A stretch of DNA of 64,000 nt from Protea cynaroides (Eukaryota; Streptophyta; Magnoliopsida; Proteales; Proteaceae): the NCBI GenBank assembly GCA_028583415.1, contig CM053269.1, forward strand, positions 60,377,007-60,441,006, read 5' to 3'. Position 1 is the first letter of the stretch. The number at the start of each line of letters is the position of its first letter. The notes beneath the pieces are model-generated. The model saw nothing but the letters and a program-made list of their open reading frames with translations, searched no databases and was not told the DNA's origin. Below, piece by piece: positions 44,601 through 54,858 of the stretch. Made by a program: the position numbers and the translations under genes.

Positions 44601-47455
44601 ATCAAGTTGCCTGGTGCTAGGTGACCTTCACTCAAGGTTTTAGATCGAACCAGTGAGTAGTCTTTGAGCATATATTTTGCTCTGCTTGAGGGAAAGACAA
44701 AATGAGCATATATTTTTGCTCATTTTCGTGTCTGCTCATGGGAAAGACATTTTGTGTCTGCCCATGGAAAAAACACCTTTATTGGTTTGTTCAAGTCTGC
44801 TCAAGGAAGATAGACTCGTGTCTGCTCATTAGAGAGACACTTTTATCACCTTGTTTAGGTCTACTCATTGGCGAGAGACTATTACCAGTTGTGACAAAAT
44901 AGAAAAATAAGAGAAGATGGAGAGAATCGATGTGAGGTTGATTGTTTCCTCCGATCATCTCAGCTTTATTTATAATGAATAAAAGAAAGATTACAAACTA
45001 ATGGGAACTCTAGAGTGACTAGGAGTCCCAATTTCAAAGGAAAGGTAAAAAAAAAAAAAAAAACTAGATAGACTTCTATCCCTAAGAGCAATAACACAAA
45101 AGAAAATAAAGTAAACCTAAATTAAAGACACTCCCCCTATCGTGGGACCCATAAACTTATAATCTCCAACAGTTATTATTCTTTGCTGGATGTTGACTGC
45201 AGAGGAGTCTTACTCCATCTTTCTAGTTTTACCGGCTGTTTTTACTAAAAATGGGGAACCTAACTAGAAGGCTGGAATCGGATACAGGGTTTGATTCAAT
45301 TGACCAGCCAGTTTGGTCCAGTTTTCAGCACTATGGTCACAATGCTTAATGTGGATAAAAAATTATAAAAAACTGAGTTATGTAACCCTCCCTTTTAGCT
45401 CAAAGTTCTGACATACTCTGATTAAGCAAGAGTGCATAAATTCAATTCTTTATTCTATTGGTTGATAAAAGCCTATAATAGTTAGTCCTGCTTTCAGGAA
45501 AGTCCAGGGAGTGGTGGATTTTTGATATGGTCCTAACATTTACTGTTTTTGGACAATTTATGCTTTCAAGACTCAAAAGCACTCATATGTAGCTTCATGC
45601 TGACAGCTTGATCTTTTTACATCACATTGAGTGGTGGGACCTTAATTTCATCGGTGGTTGATGTTACACTTTGTGCTAAAGGCAGTAGAATAGCTCTCCT
45701 GATTGTGTGATTGAGAGATTAGAATAATTATTGTGTTTCAAGGTCATGAATTAGTTATGGAAAGAAAATATCAATGACATGGGCTTAAGAACTTGAAGGT
45801 TTTGTTCCATTAGTGACTTGCTGGAAAATGGTTTCTTGTTTTGTCTAAATCATGTGGATATGGTATTATTGCTTTATGGGTTTTTTTGTTAAATTTGCAT
45901 GGAAGGATATTGAATGGAGATCATGGTTTTTAATACTGTTTTTCTGCAGGATGATAATGATGAGCTCCGACGGTCTCCTGGGACTCCTGTGTTCACCGCA
46001 CCTGAGTGCTGTTTAGGTGAGAAATCTTTGTGCCAAAATTGCTCAAAAAAATCATGAGGGACATGCAGAAAGTGTTGTAGTGACAAGTTTTTTTTTTAAT
46101 TTTTTTATATTCACTTCATATATGAAAGGTTTGACCTACCACGGTAAAGCGGCAGATACATGGGCCGTGGGTGTTACTTTGTACTGTATGGTTGTGGGTC
46201 AGTATCCCTTTCTCGGAGAGACACTGCAGGATACATATGACAAGGTATGCTATTGGATGCTTTACTGCTTTTTTGATATTTTCTTATTTTCATTTAATTA
46301 ATCCTCTATCCTTCCCAAAAAACCCCTGTTGAAGTGGTAACACAGTTTTAACAGAAACTGTTCTGTCTCCCCCAGATTGTTAATAATCCTTTATTGATCC
46401 CTGAGGGCATCAATCCACAGCTAAGGAACTTACTGGAAGGACTTCTCTGCAAAGGCCAGTTAATTCTCTTATTTTATTTCATTTATTCTAATATTCTAAT
46501 TGAGCTGTTATGTTCTGGCTGGTGCACTCTATCATCACCATTACCATAATTAGCAAAAAGGTTTTGCTACGCAGTTCAAGAGGTTTCTTAACTAGCTGAT
46601 ATTCAATTCAGTCATGCAGCAGGTGATGGGGCTGATCCAAAGCCAACTTTTATATAAGGCACCCTTTGGATTGGCCATTATATCAATTTTCAGTCATCAT
46701 CAGCTGTTATTGTTCATCATTCATTGGGTAAATCTGTTAAGAACACCTAGAAATTAAAAACTCTTGAAAGGATGCCCTAATTAGGGACTAATTTTTGCCA
46801 ATGATGAAATGGTATTGCCATTTTGGTTACCAAGCATGCGGCAAGATTCCTTGGTCACTTGTATATCTTTTGAATAATCCATTTCTTGAGCCAGGTATAA
46901 AGCCATGTGGCAGTTGAGTGGGTGCTCAAATTTCTTGGAAGCATTGTGCTCATGATCTTCTATCAAGTAGTTTCCTAATTCAGCTAAACCATGAGTCAGA
47001 ATATATAAGTTGGAAACTCAATTTTGCACCGAAAAAACAAAAGAAGCAAAAAATATGATGGTAAGAGTTCAGTATATGGTGATCTGTATGTTTGGAATGG
47101 ACCAGTAAAATTGATGTGGCAAATCCAGAGGATACTGGTCTATTCAGCAATCAGAACTACCATGTCAGTCCTCTTGGCAGAAATGGCTGTTGCCTGGGAA
47201 ACTTCTCTTCCAGATGAGAAAAAATTGCCATATACTATTATTTTACTTATTGTTTTTGTTGTTGTCACATCTAAATTATCATGTACTGCAGATCCAAATC
47301 AGAGGCTTACGTTGGATGCTGTTGCAAGACATTCTTGGGTGGTTGAGGATGAAGGGCCTATCCCGTGGTATCTTTGCCGCTGCAGACGTGGGAGCGCTCA
47401 ACAGGAAGAATCTGTTGGGGGAGTAAACCATGCTTATATGATCAACACTGACTGA
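33460..47455 (+). CDS. GRIK1: GRIK/SnAK-type Ser/Thr kinase, SnRK1-activating kinase (416 aa, 11 exons)
   Basis: Exons: 33460-33780, 35286-35360, 35445-35489, 37707-37781, 37879-37966, 38105-38229, 39235-39330, 45950-46016, 46129-46244, 46376-46454, 47292-47455. All phases agree. The family (GRIK1/2 = SnAK2/1 of Arabidopsis, 396-407 aa) phosphorylates the SnRK1 activation loop, linking energy status to metabolism, and was first found as a partner of geminivirus Rep. Visible features: Cys-rich N-terminus MGCCSCFGF (residues 14-22), the family stretch RSKRSEEI, Gly-loop GSGSYGKV (125-132), catalytic lysine K147, VAPSETAM (T164, near the reported regulatory Thr), HGDIKPDN (247-254, HGD instead of HRD), DFS (267-269) and the activation-loop SPGTPVFTAPECC (284-296). 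The HGD and DFS variants are normal for GRIKs. Intron 10 needs a GC donor (AAAG|GCCAGT). Intron 7 (6.6 kb) carries a MITE and an LTR element. Which Arabidopsis paralogue it matches cannot be decided. Confidence 0.94.
36632..36800. repeat. Tandem duplication, unit about 85 bp, in GRIK intron 3
   Basis: Two copies share GCCTCCAAGAGAAA, GAGATATTCCCCTGAGCTCA, AGGAT, CTTTTCAGA/CCTTTCAGA, GTGAAATAGCC and AGTCTC. They differ by small changes. Neighbouring minus-strand frames (37034-36759, 37448-37155) are uninterpretable. Confidence 0.8.
38577..38603. repeat. (TA)n microsatellite in GRIK intron 6
   Basis: About twelve TA units in a row, preceded by a GT-rich stretch. Confidence 0.9.
41624..42309. 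mobile_element. PIF/Harbinger-like MITE in GRIK intron 7, expanded by a CCA repeat
   Basis: The left terminus GGGCCTGTTAGATAATACTT and the reversed right terminus GGGCCCATTTGATGAAACTT form inverted repeats of about 45 bp. The flanks show TTA on both sides (41621-41623, 42310-42312), the usual target of PIF/Harbinger transposons, and GGGCC(T/C)-type ends fit Tourist-like MITEs. The centre is a long CCA/CCG microsatellite. There is no transposase. The assignment to PIF rests on termini plus the TTA duplication; an hAT-type element with a longer duplication (CTTAG-like) is the alternative. Confidence 0.72.
41866..42106. repeat. (CCA)n-rich microsatellite
   Basis: About 240 bp of CCA with interspersed CCG, CTA and TTA units inside the MITE. 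The long Pro-, His-, Val- or Gly-rich frames that can be read here in several phases come from this repeat and are not genes. Confidence 0.95.
42359..42385. repeat. Poly-T tract joined to poly-G tract
   Basis: About twelve or more T residues pass directly into about fourteen G residues, 50 bp outside the MITE. See the similar junction at 7458-7491. Confidence 0.85.
42791..43073 (-). repeat. 3' LTR of the non-coding retroelement
   Basis: This 283-bp repeat matches 44890-45171. It ends AATCTCCAACG where its partner ends AATCTCCAACA, one terminal mutation. Confidence 0.88.
43282..43525. repeat. Minisatellite inside the retroelement, unit about 57 bp
   Basis: Four full or nearly full units and one short one begin GTTGCATCTTGTGCAACTGA, continue with TAATAGTCTCTC, and end with AATGAGTA-ACCTGAATAAAG. 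The palindromic TTGCA...TGCAA core could form a small hairpin in each unit. Confidence 0.88.
43680..43850. repeat. Minisatellite inside the retroelement, unit 39 bp
   Basis: Three units start at 43680, 43719 and 43758 with CCTTCTAGGCT, each carrying GAATCAGTTC and ACAAGA. A decayed fourth unit follows near 43830. Confidence 0.88.
44890..45171 (-). repeat. 5' LTR of the non-coding retroelement
   Basis: This 282-bp repeat begins TGTGACAAAATAG and ends CTCCAACA, followed directly by the target duplication GTTAT. It contains a poly-A tract at about 45047-45063 that its partner lacks. Confidence 0.9.
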
Positions 47456-50300
47456 AATGTTATACTAGTGAGGTTTTTTTTGTACAGTTAAGGCTGGGAT
47501 ATTTACTTTGGGAATTACTGTTATTGGAACGAGGGAGAGTTCAGTTCAGTTGCAAATATAAGGATAAACAAAAGTGAGTGAGTATATGGAATTCTGACTT
47601 TGAGTTGCAAAGGAAGTTTCCCTTCAATGCAAATAGTTTAAGTTGTCGTTTATTTATTTATTCATGTTGGAGTGTGAAATTTGCCATGCGTATCATCATA
47701 TATTCATATTTGTGTAACACTGGTTCTGATTGTTGTCTAAGATATCTTTAATTTCACCCTATTCTCTCTTTCTTGTAGGCTTTTTATGTCCGATATGTTG
47801 GAACAAGATAAATGTGAAGCAGTGGCGTATGCCACTGGTCAATTTGATCTCTTTTTATTGCAGTTTTGAAGGTTTTCTATGGAGTGGGTGGGTTACATCT
47901 TTTTTTTAGGTAGGTAGAGCCCTCAAAGAGAATTGGGTTACATCTTCGCAAGGCACTGAAGCTGGTAAACAATTAAACACGAAAGGTAAGGCTCAGAATT
48001 TGAGGCAGCTCTCTCCATTAAAATTGCTGACAGAATATCAAGGTGTTCTCAACGGGAGGGAGGTACCAAATGGGTCCCCAGGCTTTTCTGCTGTGTCCTC
48101 CGGCGAGGGATTTAAATCCTCTGCTGTGCGGCGGTGTGGGATCTGATGGCTAAGAGTGCATTGGGACATGCGCCCAATGATGTCCACTGTTGGATCCCCG
48201 CACTGCCGCGCAGCCGAGGATCAGGCTGACAGACTGTGCTCCGAGATCCAACTAATGGTCATTGAGATAGGTAGATCCCTTTTGTTTGCATGTTTTGATG
48301 AGGGGCCTACTTTATGCTTTGTCTGGATTCTGGAATGGTGGGATAGCACAGCATTCGGTGGAGTAGGCCCTTGGTGAAATCACAGGATGCCTGATTGGTT
48401 CCATCTTGCTCTTGGGCTTCATACCTTATGACTGTTTGAGTATTGAGGAGGGAATTTGGTGCTTCAACCATTCTGGAACCACACTGCAATGTGATCCCAG
48501 AACAAGTAGATCTAATAATCCGTAGAAAGGAGTTTTCCCTTTTCGCTGCCATGCCTTCGTTTGTTTCCATGTTAAAATACCGCATAGAAAAAAATTGCCG
48601 TAAAGTAAAAATTTTCACTGTTCGTTTTACAGTAAAATAAAAAAATTGAAAAAAATATTTATTTTGCATTGCACATTAAAAACAAACAAAATCCTAGTTT
48701 TGCAGAAATTGTTTAATGGAGTTTTATAAAGAAACAAACATGGCCTAATAAGAGGTAATATTCATATTGGTGGATTCTCTTCTCTTTAAATATACAAGTT
48801 GAGGAGATGCATATTCACAAAGAAGTGAAGAATCCTGTTCCTTGCCAACTCAGTCCTTTTACCCTCAAAAGTCCGTCTTCATTCCCTAAGTAAGGTATAA
48901 AAATCGTCTCTAGTGTTTTAGTCCGTAAGTCAAACATCGAACAGACTGGGATACATCAACAGTATATCCATTGTCTCATTCTCCTATCCCTAATCCCCCA
49001 CCCTCCTTACAAAATAGAAAGGGAATTTCTTTGGCCCTCTTGGCCAAAACAGAACAATATTTATGATTTTGATGTTAAAAAAATAATCCTGCTCACCAAT
49101 CATAACATTGATATCAATGTCAATATACTGAATAGGAATAAACTACCAAAAAAAAAGGGCATTATTATTATCATTTTTTGTTAAAAAAAATCCCTTTTAT
49201 TGTATTGTATCACCCTCTCCATAAACTTTGAATTTTTATATTTTGTTTTGGCCACGAAAAGATTAAAAAAAAAAAAAAAATCATACACTGAAAACCATAT
49301 GATTGAATTAAACTATCAAACATAATATAAAAAAGCACAAAAAGCAAGAGAAACAAGAATGATGCAGAGCATTGAATAGGATAGATCAGTCAGATATAAA
49401 ATTTCAGTGTAAGTCAGCTATTTTGAGTTTTAAACACTTGTGTTGACTTCTTGGCATCATATTATTATTTAGGGTTTATTAGTATTAAAATCATTCTTGA
49501 ACCCTTTTTTTTTTTTTTTTTTTTTTTTAATTAATTATTTTAATGAAAACAGAATCCCTTTCTTTAGTGGCGCAATTGGAAAGGGTTTTAGGTTGAAACT
49601 TTAGATACTCCAAATGCCGGAAGCGCTCCGATAGCAAAAATAATAGTTTTGACTAGATTCCGATCGTACGCCACGTAGGAGGGATCGTAATAACTAACTT
49701 CACAAGTCCCCAAGTAGGAAATGTAGTTACGTAGTTGACCTTTTATAATATTGTTGACTGTTGACTTTCTGTAGTAATTGAGATTCTTCATCAGATCCCT
49801 TCTCTACGACTTTTCTTTCTTTCAACAATTTTTTTAAATTCTATCCGTAATCGACGGCAAAGAGAAGACCCTTGCCCCTACTCCGCCGTCAGCATTGAAA
49901 CTCAGTAACACACTAACAAAACCCAAGGACTCACCCACCTCGGCTGACTCTTTCTTCATTTCAGTGCAGCCGTCTGATTAGAATATTTTGACTTCATGTG
50001 CAGCATCTTTTGATTAATTTGAATGAGGCTGTGTTTGGATGTCGCAAAAAAGAAAAAAAAAAAAAGAAAAAGAAAACTCAAATGTCAAATGTTGTCAAAA
50101 ATGGTAGGTTCAGCAAATCCAGGTCTGATCAGATCAGCTCTCCTCAAGTCACCGGCCTAAAAACTCAGAACTCACACCTGCTCTCCTGGTAAAACAAAGA
50201 GTCAACAGATTAAAAAATTGGGGGAAGAAAATGGAAAGGGAGGAGGAAGATTGAGATTGAGAGAGGCAGAGTAGCAAATGTCTTTTTCTCTATTTCCTTA
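47456..50300. other. Region between GRIK and the F-box gene; one foldback repeat, no gene
   Basis: The first few hundred bases probably hold the GRIK 3' UTR. After that I see AT-rich DNA with long poly-A/poly-T runs (49263-49281, 49505-49528) and the foldback repeat at 48112-48224. No supported gene. Confidence 0.55.
48112..48224. repeat. Foldback (hairpin) repeat
   Basis: The left arm ATCCTCTGCTGTGCGGCGG-GTGGGATC pairs with the right arm GGATCCCCGCACTGCCGCGC-GAGGAT. The inner stretch GCATTGGGACATG also pairs with CATGCGCCCAATG. The arms are unusually GC-rich for the surroundings. The termini resemble the foldbacks at 25186 and 31841. Confidence 0.75.
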
Positions 50301-50531
50301 TAATAAAGATTTCTCTCCTCTACTACCACCCTGGGATCTCTTCATTTTTAATCCTAATTTTTTGTTTTGCCTTCCCTGCTTCTTCTCATCCAATCGATTC
50401 TCTCTCTTCTGTTTCTTTTCATTCTCTAACCAGTAAACCACTGTATGCCTTCCAAACTCTGTCAGCCGCCGTAATCCGGCGGTAATTGTTCCCGGTAAAG
50501 ACATCATCTAGAGCTACGCGATCCGATCGAG

Positions 50532-51475
50532 GTAACATACCTTCATTCGGTTTATTTGTACATCTAATTATTCTATTAATTCTGATTATTCCATTACTGC
50601 CATTGGTCTTATCGGTTGGACTCTTGTTCAAGATTTCTATTCGTATCTTAATTTTCTGGAGAGATTTGGCCAGAGAATCAGCAGCATCTCGCCGGATTTG
50701 ATAGTTTGGGTGGAGATCCTGTTTTCCGTTTCCCGATTTGGATTCCTTTTTTTATTGTCTTTTAACCGTTCCCCGACCCCTCTGATTTCGCGGGAAAATT
50801 CTGCAGTTATGTCAGACTGTCAGTACCATCTTGAACGCTATCCCTAAATTTTGATCGAGAATTCGGCTGGTTCCCATTTGAAATAATTTTATTTAGCTTT
50901 TATTTATATATTTTTTGTAATTTTTTCCAATGGATACATGTAATTCGTTTCTCTGGACAGTACAGTCGGCAGCGTCTTAAAGAACAGAACCGATTTCGGC
51001 AGAAAATCCGGAGGCTACGCTAAAAAAAAGGTGAAATCTGGGAAACATTCATGGGGGATTTGATTGGATTTGGTCTCTTCGAGCTATGGTAGATACTAGA
51101 AGTGAAGTTTGATAGAAGGAAAATCACTTTAGTCATCATACATCTCTCAGCGAGTCGGAGATCATCCAAAATCCTCTCGATCTGATCCTGAAAGCATGAT
51201 GACGGAGGGATTGAATAGACCGATGGACAGGTGGATTCACGGATGCTGAATTATGATGTCACGCAGCTCTGGCTTTATTTAATAGTTCTGAGAATCGATA
51301 GGAGCCAATAGCTAGCGTATCATTGATCAGCTCCGCATCCGAGAGTCTTGCCAGATGCTTGCTGCCAGGACCCTGCGTATTTGCCGATACGCTTCTTAGA
51401 GCGGATGAGTTGAACAGAATATTTAATCTTCCGTGCTCAACGTCGGATAAATTTTGCTCTGATTTTGTCGCAGAT
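50532..51475 (+). other. Probable 5'-UTR intron of the F-box/kelch gene
   Basis: A strong donor (CGAG|GTAACATACC) at 50532 and an acceptor (TTTTGTCGCAG) ending at 51475 would join a CT-rich leader to sequence 23 bases before the start codon. Genes of this F-box/kelch group often have a leader intron. This is inferred from splice signals only. Confidence 0.5.
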
Positions 51476-51498
51476 AACAAAAGATCTTAGTTTTGGAG

Positions 51499-52611
51499 AT
51501 GGGATCTGAGGTAGGTGATTACGATGCTCGTCGCTGCCAACAACGCCGCGGTGATGCCGTGACATGTGATTCTCTTCTTACTGGTCTACATGATGACATT
51601 GCTCTGACCTGCTTTGCCTTGGCCCGCCGATCCGATTATGCGTCGCTTGCTTGTCTCAACAGGAGATTCAATTCCTTGATAGCGAGCGGCTTCCTCTATG
51701 GATTGCGAAAGCAGATAGGCATCGCCGAGCACTGGGTCTACTTGGTCTGTGATCCTCGGGGGTGGGAAGCTTTCGACCCCTTGAGAAAGAAATGGATGAA
51801 ACTGCCCAAGATCCCTTGTGATGAATGCTTCAATCATGCAGACAAGGAATCGTTAACTGTGGGTAGTGAATTACTGGTCTTTGGCCGAGAGTTATTGGAG
51901 TTTGCTGCATGGAAGTACAGTTTGGTTCATCGGGATTGGGTAAGGTGTCAGGGGATGAACCTCCCTCGCTGCTTGTTCGGTTCGGGTAGCTTTGGTTCGA
52001 TTGCCATTGTTGCAGGAGGCAGTGACAAGAATGGGAAGATATTGGAATCTGCTGAGCTCTACAATTCGGAGACAGGTAGATGGGAACTGTTACCTAACAT
52101 GCAATGCCCACGTAAGTTATGCTCTGGTTTTTTCATGGATGGGAAGTTCTATGTAATTGGTGGGATGTCAAGTCATACAGTATCATTGACTTGTGGGGAG
52201 GAGTATAATCTTGAGACGAGGAAATGGACGAAAATTGAAGGAATGTACCCAAATGCGAATAAGGTGGCTCAGGCGCCGCCGCTTGTGGCGGTGGTGGATA
52301 ATCAGCTCTATGCAGTTGAGCATTCAACCAACATGGTGAAGAGGTATGATAAAGAGAAGAACACCTGGGCTGTCTTGGGAAGGCTCCCTGTCAGAGCTGA
52401 TTCTTCTAATGGTTGGGGCTTGGCTTTCAAGGCATGTGGGAAAGAACTGCTAGTTGTAGGTGGGCAGAGAGGCCCTGAAGGTGAGGGTATCGTGTTGAAC
52501 TCTTGGTGTCCAAAGTCTGGTGTCAAAGATGGGACCTTGGAGTGGAAGGTGCTCGGTGTGAAGGAGCATGTTGGGGTGTTCGTCTATAACTGTGCTGTCA
52601 TGGGTTGTTGA
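51499..52611 (+). CDS. F-box/kelch-repeat protein (370 aa)
   Basis: The frame starts at the ATG at 51499 (MGSEVGDYDARRC); an in-frame TTG six bases earlier should not be taken as the start. An F-box occupies about residues 22-75 (LLTGLHDDIALTCFALARRS, then YASLACLNRRFNSLI), the type that binds SKP1/ASK. About five kelch units follow from residue 90. Blade markers are VAGGSDKNG, YVIGGM and LVVGGQRG, with W residues in RWELLPNM, KWTKIEGM and TWAVLGRLP. Such proteins are substrate receptors of SCF ubiquitin ligases; the target is unknown. By memory the closest relatives are Arabidopsis At5g60570, At1g74510 and At1g26930. Its position next to GRIK mirrors At5g60550/At5g60570. Single coding exon, intact. 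Confidence 0.93.
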   Translation: MGSEVGDYDARRCQQRRGDAVTCDSLLTGLHDDIALTCFALARRSDYASLACLNRRFNSLIASGFLYGLRKQIGIAEHWVYLVCDPRGWEAFDPLRKKWMKLPKIPCDECFNHADKESLTVGSELLVFGRELLEFAAWKYSLVHRDWVRCQGMNLPRCLFGSGSFGSIAIVAGGSDKNGKILESAELYNSETGRWELLPNMQCPRKLCSGFFMDGKFYVIGGMSSHTVSLTCGEEYNLETRKWTKIEGMYPNANKVAQAPPLVAVVDNQLYAVEHSTNMVKRYDKEKNTWAVLGRLPVRADSSNGWGLAFKACGKELLVVGGQRGPEGEGIVLNSWCPKSGVKDGTLEWKVLGVKEHVGVFVYNCAVMGC

Positions 52612-54451
52612 GCTTTACCTCTTCAATTTATTCAGTCCAAGGGATTGGACACTGATTTGAATATTGATTTTACTCTTTAACAATTTATGTATTTGGATAT
52701 GATGCTCAAATGCATGATCCCTGTCCCATGACTTCTGAGAGAAGATTACTGATTAGTACACAATGGTGCAGTTCTCTGTTTCCTCTACACACTGTTTTCT
52801 GTCCTGAGAACATGAAAAGCATTATTGATTTTTATGAGATGAGTTTCTCACTACTTATGCATGGTTTTGTTCCATTAGAACTACTATTGATTAGGAAGAC
52901 GATGATATTATCCTCCTGTTATACTGTTTCAAGTTCTCTTTTACCAAAATCCACAGCCAATTCTGTATCAAGAACTTGAAAGCTTTATTAAGTGGGTTGG
53001 TGTTTCTCACATTGATGCACAATGTTATGTTTTTCTTCATTTTCCACTTTTACTGTAGGTATACAATGACTGCATTTCCACATTTCCCTCACAGTTCCAT
53101 GAAGCTGGACTGATAATCTGATTCCCCATGAGCTCCAATTAGTTTCATCTTGAAACTTATTATCAAAAATTATGTCATAATGACTCAATCATGATCCAAT
53201 TGTCCATGTTTTCTGTTCTTTATCTCAATCAAGTTTAGGTTCCAGAAAAAAGGTGTTCTTCCCCAAGAATCTTCAGTGCTCAGATCAAGCTTCCAACATG
53301 GTTAAAAAACTCAGATCGGAATCCAACCACTCGAATCCGTGTCGACATACCCCAATTATGCCTGATTCTCCAACTTTATTTTGGATCAATCATGAATGCA
53401 CAAAGTTCTCTCTTTTTGGCCTTCTTCTCCTTTTAATCACTAAAGATGCAGAAGATCAATGAAACTTAAACATCTTTGTACCTTAGATCTACTAGACTTT
53501 TGAATAAAACATTCCAAAAAACAGAGATCTGCTGAAATCTATGTTTTTCTTCCCAATTCCATTTTCTAGGTTCCCATTCAATTCCTGAACCGAATCAGAA
53601 TCAGTGGAGGCCCATCCCATAACTGATTCCAAATTTTTGAACCTTGGTTTCCAAGCACCATGTTCGTAAATTCCACTTCAAATCCGATGAGTGGATATGC
53701 TAGTCACCTTTGATGATGCTGCTCCATGTACCGTGTTCCTTCACATTTCATATACATATGGCATTCATGGGTTTTTAAGACTTCATGAATTTTGCAAGTT
53801 TGATACCCCATCAACAGCAGGTCAATACCGACTGCAAGTACCCCAATTTAAAAAAAATCGCAAGTCTGAACGTTCTTTGACAATATGATCAGTTCACATG
53901 TCTTACCATAACATGTTTTTCCAAAGGGCGTTTTGACCTTGCTTTTAATCCCATAAGATTATAATACCATTAAATGAACAATACATGATTTCGTTGACTA
54001 TCAGGTTCTTCACATACAATTCATTTTTATTTTGTCAAAATTCAATTTTTTTCTGCAAAGTTTTCTTTAGGCCTCTTAATTCTCCAACATGAAAACGTTT
54101 TTCATTTCTTTTGAAACGCCAATCTGATAAGTCGTCCTTAAATGGTAGGTAGCAATTAGCAAACTTACAACAAATGAAGAGTGCAGAACCAGACCACCAA
54201 AACAGTGCTGGTTTTATTGAATGAAAAGAGCTCGGTAAGTAATTTTAACTTTGGCAAAGTCAATACATTAGTGGGAAGTGGAGAAGGCAGGCAGCCAGCT
54301 GTTGAATGCTGAACCAAGTCCTAGGGAGAGGTCGCTAGTTCGATTTTCCCCCACTGATGCATGCATGATATCTTGTTATTCCCCCTTTGTCCCCCTGTGG
54401 GGATCCACCTTAGTGGGGTTGAACTTGATAAAGAAAATAGTGAAAAGGAAC
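52612..54451. other. Spacer between the F-box gene and the eIF6 pseudogene; nothing recognised
   Basis: Probable F-box gene 3' UTR at the start, then AT-rich sequence with only short uninterpretable frames. No repeats with clear borders. Confidence 0.5.
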
Positions 54452-54791
54452 TCAAACGTAACTGTCAATCAATGATTTCCTCCTCTCATCAACGATGGCA
54501 ACAGGTCGGGCTTTCCTCAAGGACAGATAGCTTAGTTGCTGTGGTGTCCAACTGACGAAAAGCTGTCTAGTCATTTAGGTCATGCCAGCAGCAATGACTT
54601 CACCACCCAGATTTGCAGTCCCAGTGGAACCTAAAGGGAGCTGAAAGCTCATCCAAGTCTTCCACCGATCGATGTCTGGGGATAGATGGACATGGACCTG
54701 TTTCGGCAAACAAATGTCAAGAAAGTGGTTATATGAACTAATATCCACCCCTTGAAGACAGAAGCCGTAGAACGGGTCTCAGTTGGGAGGT

Positions 54792-54858
54792 TTTTTTTCT
54801 TTTTTCTTTTTTTTTTTGGGGTGGGGGGGGGGGGTTGAGGGAGGGGGGGGGTTGAGGG
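54792..54858. repeat. Poly-T then G-rich tract, possible G-quadruplex
   Basis: A T-rich run is followed by GGGGTGGGGGGGGGGGG, then TTGAGGGAGGGGGGGGG and another TTGAGGG. Four or more G-runs in 60 bp could form a quadruplex on the plus strand. Confidence 0.75.

Larger units (their letters stand above)
42791..45171 (-). mobile_element. Non-coding LTR retroelement (TRIM/LARD-like, 2381 bp) in GRIK intron 7
   Basis: Direct LTRs at 42791-43073 and 44890-45171 are closely similar. They are flanked by an exact 5-bp target duplication, GTTAT (42786-42790 and 45172-45176). On the minus strand, a polypurine tract GAGGGGGAG precedes the left (3') LTR. The 1.8-kb interior encodes no gag or pol. It holds three tandem-repeat blocks (43282-43525, 43680-43850 and 44640-44880). 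A primer site next to the right LTR is only weakly recognisable (CTGGTAATAGTCTC). The LTR start TGTGACAAAATAGAAAAATA is shared with the TRIM at 11339-12377, so the two are related families. Confidence 0.9.

Noticed and set aside
51259..51480. Minus-strand 73-aa frame just upstream of the F-box gene, with protein-like composition
   Set aside because: It lies in the probable 5'-UTR intron on the opposite strand, matches no family I know, and a frame of this length is expected by chance.
51493..51498. Start of the F-box protein six bases upstream
   Set aside because: The codon there is TTG; nuclear plant genes start at ATG, which is at 51499.
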